NCBI RefSeq assembly: GCF_028288465.1
Contig: NZ_JAQBNR010000021.1
Span: forward strand, 186,001 to 250,000
Source of the DNA: Ferruginibacter sp.
GTDB taxonomy: Bacteria; Bacteroidota; Bacteroidia; Chitinophagales; Chitinophagaceae
Direction of reading: 5' to 3'
Length of the DNA: 64,000 nt
Shown: positions 61,629 to 64,000 of the stretch, piece after piece
Layout of the letters: each line of letters begins with the position of its first letter
Position numbering within the stretch: position 1 is the first letter of the stretch
Notes under the pieces: model-generated
Databases searched by the model: none
Seen by the model: only the letters and a program-made list of their open reading frames with translations
Told to the model about the DNA's origin: nothing
Program-made: the position numbers and the translations under genes

Positions 61629-62678
61629 TTATTCCGTAACCCGGGCAAATTGATCTGCCTGAATATTAATCGCTTTAACAGGCATTGAGTGTTTCCCGTT
61701 ATCAATAATTATCCTGTACCTGAAAGTTACGCTCTCTCCTTTTTTGAGTGAAAGGTTTTTTACTTTACTTCCGTTAGTAAATATTTTTTCGCCCAAAGGA
61801 TTGGCGGCGAACAAACCGTAGCCCCGTGCATGCCAGTAAGTAGGATAATTTGGATTTTTCGGATGATCAATCACAACTATACTTACAGAATCTTTACCCA
61901 TCTTTCCAAACATTTTACACCACCTGGCTCTCGTACTCCAAACGCTGTCGCCCAGCATTCCTTCGCTTGACAAATAATTGCCTTTTGCAATGGAATCAGT
62001 ACCTGCTTTTACAACAGTAACATTACCCTTATCATCTGTAAATTCCTGGTCTTTATCGGTTGGCATTTGCAATGCGTGGGCTACCCTTATACCTAGCAAG
62101 CCATCCTTTGCATCTGTAAAAAGCACATCAGTATTGGCCTTCAAAGTAGTTACCCTGTTAATAATGCGCTGGGTAGCTGTGCCCATAATTTCGAAGCGGG
62201 TTGTTTCTTCCAGTAACACATCATTCTGCTGATTTACCCAGTTGGCATGGTAAGATAAAATTCCTTTTGCACCGCTGGTTGTCTCAATAATACGGTCGGT
62301 TTTTATCCAGCCGTAGGCGTGTTTTTTTTCAGCGGGAATGGCGAAAGAATTGTTCCAGAAATCAAGGCCGTTCACGTTTTCAAAAGTCAGCCACAAACCG
62401 ATATGATGCGGATGATCATTCGGTTCGCCAGGTTGCCTGTTTAATGGAAAGCCCCTGGTAACAATGGTTCCATTTGCAGCATGTATATCAAACAATACCG
62501 GCTTTTCCAATGTATCGGGATATAAGAAACTGGCAAATATTTTATCATCTGCATAAATAGTCACTTTTTTTTCCGACGCAGACCTTGTTACTTTTATCTC
62601 CGCATTTTTTTGGGCAACTGCTGTAAAAGCAATGCAGCACTGCAGACTAAGGAGTGCATATTTTACAATCGTATTCAT
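61629..62678 (-). CDS. DUF6807 (PmoA-like) secreted protein
   Basis: The 349-residue protein starts with a signal peptide (MNTIVKYALLSLQCCIAFTAVAQ). Its mature part shows NDHPHHIGLWLTFENVNGLDFWN, the family signature, then NRVTTLKANTDVLFTDAKDGLLGIRVA and NYPTYWHARGYGLFAANPLGEKIFT. The family (formerly linked to methane oxygenase PmoA by misnaming) is carbohydrate-linked in Bacteroidota. It lies 14 bases after the GH13 gene in one operon. Confidence 0.85.
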   Translation of the reverse strand: MNTIVKYALLSLQCCIAFTAVAQKNAEIKVTRSASEKKVTIYADDKIFASFLYPDTLEKPVLFDIHAANGTIVTRGFPLNRQPGEPNDHPHHIGLWLTFENVNGLDFWNNSFAIPAEKKHAYGWIKTDRIIETTSGAKGILSYHANWVNQQNDVLLEETTRFEIMGTATQRIINRVTTLKANTDVLFTDAKDGLLGIRVAHALQMPTDKDQEFTDDKGNVTVVKAGTDSIAKGNYLSSEGMLGDSVWSTRARWCKMFGKMGKDSVSIVVIDHPKNPNYPTYWHARGYGLFAANPLGEKIFTNGSKVKNLSLKKGESVTFRYRIIIDNGKHSMPVKAINIQADQFARVTE

Positions 62679-62692
62679 ATAATTTTAGGCAA

Positions 62693-63970
62693 TTATTTTT
62701 CGTATACAAGATATTCCCATGGTTTCATTTCAACAATTTTTAAACCACTAAAATTGTCTTCTTTTTTAGTAAACACGTTGGTAAACCTGCCGGCAAGATG
62801 TTCATCCAGTATGCTGCAACTCAGTGCTTCATTGCTGAAATTTAACAGTACCAGCACTTCATGCCCGCCATTCCTCCGCAGGTAAGCCATTACTTTGTCT
62901 GCATTATTTACTGAAAGATTAAAGGTTGTTACAGCAGCGTCTCCGGCCCGCAAAGCAGGGTTGGTTTTATGCAGGCTGAGCAATTTTTTATAAAAATCAT
63001 GCAGTTTATTTTCGCCAGTCCAATTGATTTCATCCTTGTCAAAAAATTGCAACCGCTTATGATTAGGCAATTCTTGTCCGCTATAGATTAAAGGCATGCC
63101 GTTTCTTGTAAAACTAAATACAGCAAGGGCTTTGGCGGCATCGCCGTATTTTTCGTACTCGGTACCATTCCAGGTATTTTCATCGTGGTTGCTGGTAAAC
63201 CAAAGCGGTATAGCATCCGGACCGCCATTGGTATCATAGCGATGTACTACTTCGTCCAGCAAATATTTGTTTTGACCGTGTTTATAAAATTCTTCTGTTT
63301 TGTGCATCCATGTCCAGGTATAGCAGGCATCAAAAGCCTGGTAGTAATCTTCATGATCCAACGGATCACTTTCAGCCAGCCAAAAAAGTGTTTTTGTTTT
63401 TTCAAGTTCTTCTCTTGCTTCAAGCCAAAAATCAAGCTGTACCCAAAACGCGAGATCGCATCGGTATCCGTCAATGTCACATTCCTTTACCCAAAAAACC
63501 ATGGCATCGATCATCGCTTTTCTTAGCGCAGGATTTTGGTAATTCAATTCGATGATATCATCCATGCCGCTGGCTATTTTAAAATCGCCATTGTCTTCTC
63601 TTTTAAAATAATCGGGATTGGTAACTGTCCATACATGATCCCAACCGGTATGATTGGCCACCCAATCGATGATGACTTTAAAACCCATGCTGTGCGCCAA
63701 TTTTACCAGTGCCTTAAAATCATCCATTGTTCCGAATTCGGGATTGATGGCAGTATAATCACTGCATGCATACGGGCTGCCTAAACTGCCTTTTTTATTT
63801 TGCTGTGCAATGGGCGTAACGGGCATAAACCAAAGCGTGGAAACGCCCATATCCTGCAGCCTTGGCAACTCTTTCGCAAAAGCATTAAAAGTTCCTTCAG
63901 GTGTGTATTGACGGGTATTTACTTCATATACATCTGTATTATTAATCCAGGCTGCCTTTTTAAAATTCAT
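62693..63970 (-). CDS. GH13 alpha-amylase-family enzyme (cytosolic)
   Basis: The 425-residue TIM-barrel glycosidase has conserved region I IDWVANHTGWDH. Region II is GYRCDLA with nucleophile Asp172, region III is WLAESD with acid/base Glu200, and region IV is FTSNHDENT with Asp263. No signal peptide is present, so it acts on imported oligosaccharides (for example maltodextrins). The C-terminal beta domain (VMAYLRRNGGHEVLVLLNFSN) is normal. It heads the minus-strand carbohydrate group; the promoter region is cut by the window end. Confidence 0.93.
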   Translation of the reverse strand: MNFKKAAWINNTDVYEVNTRQYTPEGTFNAFAKELPRLQDMGVSTLWFMPVTPIAQQNKKGSLGSPYACSDYTAINPEFGTMDDFKALVKLAHSMGFKVIIDWVANHTGWDHVWTVTNPDYFKREDNGDFKIASGMDDIIELNYQNPALRKAMIDAMVFWVKECDIDGYRCDLAFWVQLDFWLEAREELEKTKTLFWLAESDPLDHEDYYQAFDACYTWTWMHKTEEFYKHGQNKYLLDEVVHRYDTNGGPDAIPLWFTSNHDENTWNGTEYEKYGDAAKALAVFSFTRNGMPLIYSGQELPNHKRLQFFDKDEINWTGENKLHDFYKKLLSLHKTNPALRAGDAAVTTFNLSVNNADKVMAYLRRNGGHEVLVLLNFSNEALSCSILDEHLAGRFTNVFTKKEDNFSGLKIVEMKPWEYLVYEK

Positions 63971-64000
63971 AGCGTTTGTTTGTTTTGCGTATTATATCGT

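Noticed and set aside
1-64000. tRNA, rRNA, CRISPR arrays, IS elements, prophage
   Set aside because: Reading through the gaps gave no cloverleaf/T-loop pattern, no repeat-spacer array and no transposase or integrase.

Overview
The window looks like a chromosomal segment of a Bacteroidota bacterium, most probably Chitinophagales/Chitinophagaceae (lineage inferred from gene content). The evidence is the moderate GC, many proteins of families typical of the phylum (DUF4251, DUF2279, TMEM175/DUF1211, DUF6807, DUF1080 next to a Tat-exported Gfo/Idh protein, M28 and S10 secreted peptidases), and several copies of the Bacteroidota -7 promoter box TAnnTTTG. No tRNA, rRNA, phage, insertion sequence or CRISPR array was seen.

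Layout. 1-3279 (minus) is a molybdenum-cofactor operon, moaD-moaA-moaC-mobA, followed by a truncated decayed moeB and a TauE/SafE permease cut by the window edge. 3.5-8.6 kb holds an SGNH hydrolase, a ThuA-like protein, a DUF4251 protein, an OmpA-family lipoprotein, a Gdx/SugE-type SMR exporter and pdxJ. 8.85-12.4 kb holds a large M28B peptidase and a TlpA/ResA-like thioredoxin. 12.4-21.7 kb (minus) is a tryptophan operon in the order trpE-G-D-C-F-F-(GNAT)-B-(DUF559)-(GNAT)-A. It is preceded by a 17-codon leader peptide with three consecutive Trp codons and an intrinsic terminator, the architecture of ribosome-mediated attenuation.

21.8-30.7 kb mixes small acetyltransferase-like, SDR, transaldolase-like, DUF1080/Gfo-Idh, quinone oxidoreductase and RRM genes. 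It also encodes the SRP RNA on the minus strand and a likely 38-residue membrane peptide. 31-37.3 kb (minus) is a complete RND efflux system (ArsR-type regulator, TolC-like, membrane-fusion protein, RND pump). 37.5-46.7 kb has msrB, an M28 peptidase, an S10 peptidase, a TMEM175-like channel and an SAM methyltransferase. 46.8-47.0 kb is a non-coding stretch with direct repeats bracketed by opposed terminators. 47-54.5 kb has an outer-membrane barrel protein, a 61-residue peptide, a queuosine-precursor transporter, pcm, a phosphohexomutase and a DUF2279 protein. 54.6-59.9 kb has a PyrR-like phosphoribosyltransferase, an Hdr-like iron-sulfur membrane protein, DinB, IscA-like and a methylmalonyl-CoA-mutase-type large subunit. 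59.9-64 kb (minus) is a carbohydrate-oriented group (beta-helix protein, DUF6807, GH13).

A family of about 50-bp dispersed repeats occurs four times in intergenic DNA (8.79, 16.17, 24.32 and 56.58 kb). The DUF559 gene inside the trp operon is flanked by imperfect inverted repeats. These repeats, the Trp attenuator and the 46.8-47.0 kb region are the most interesting unexplained or undescribed elements here.
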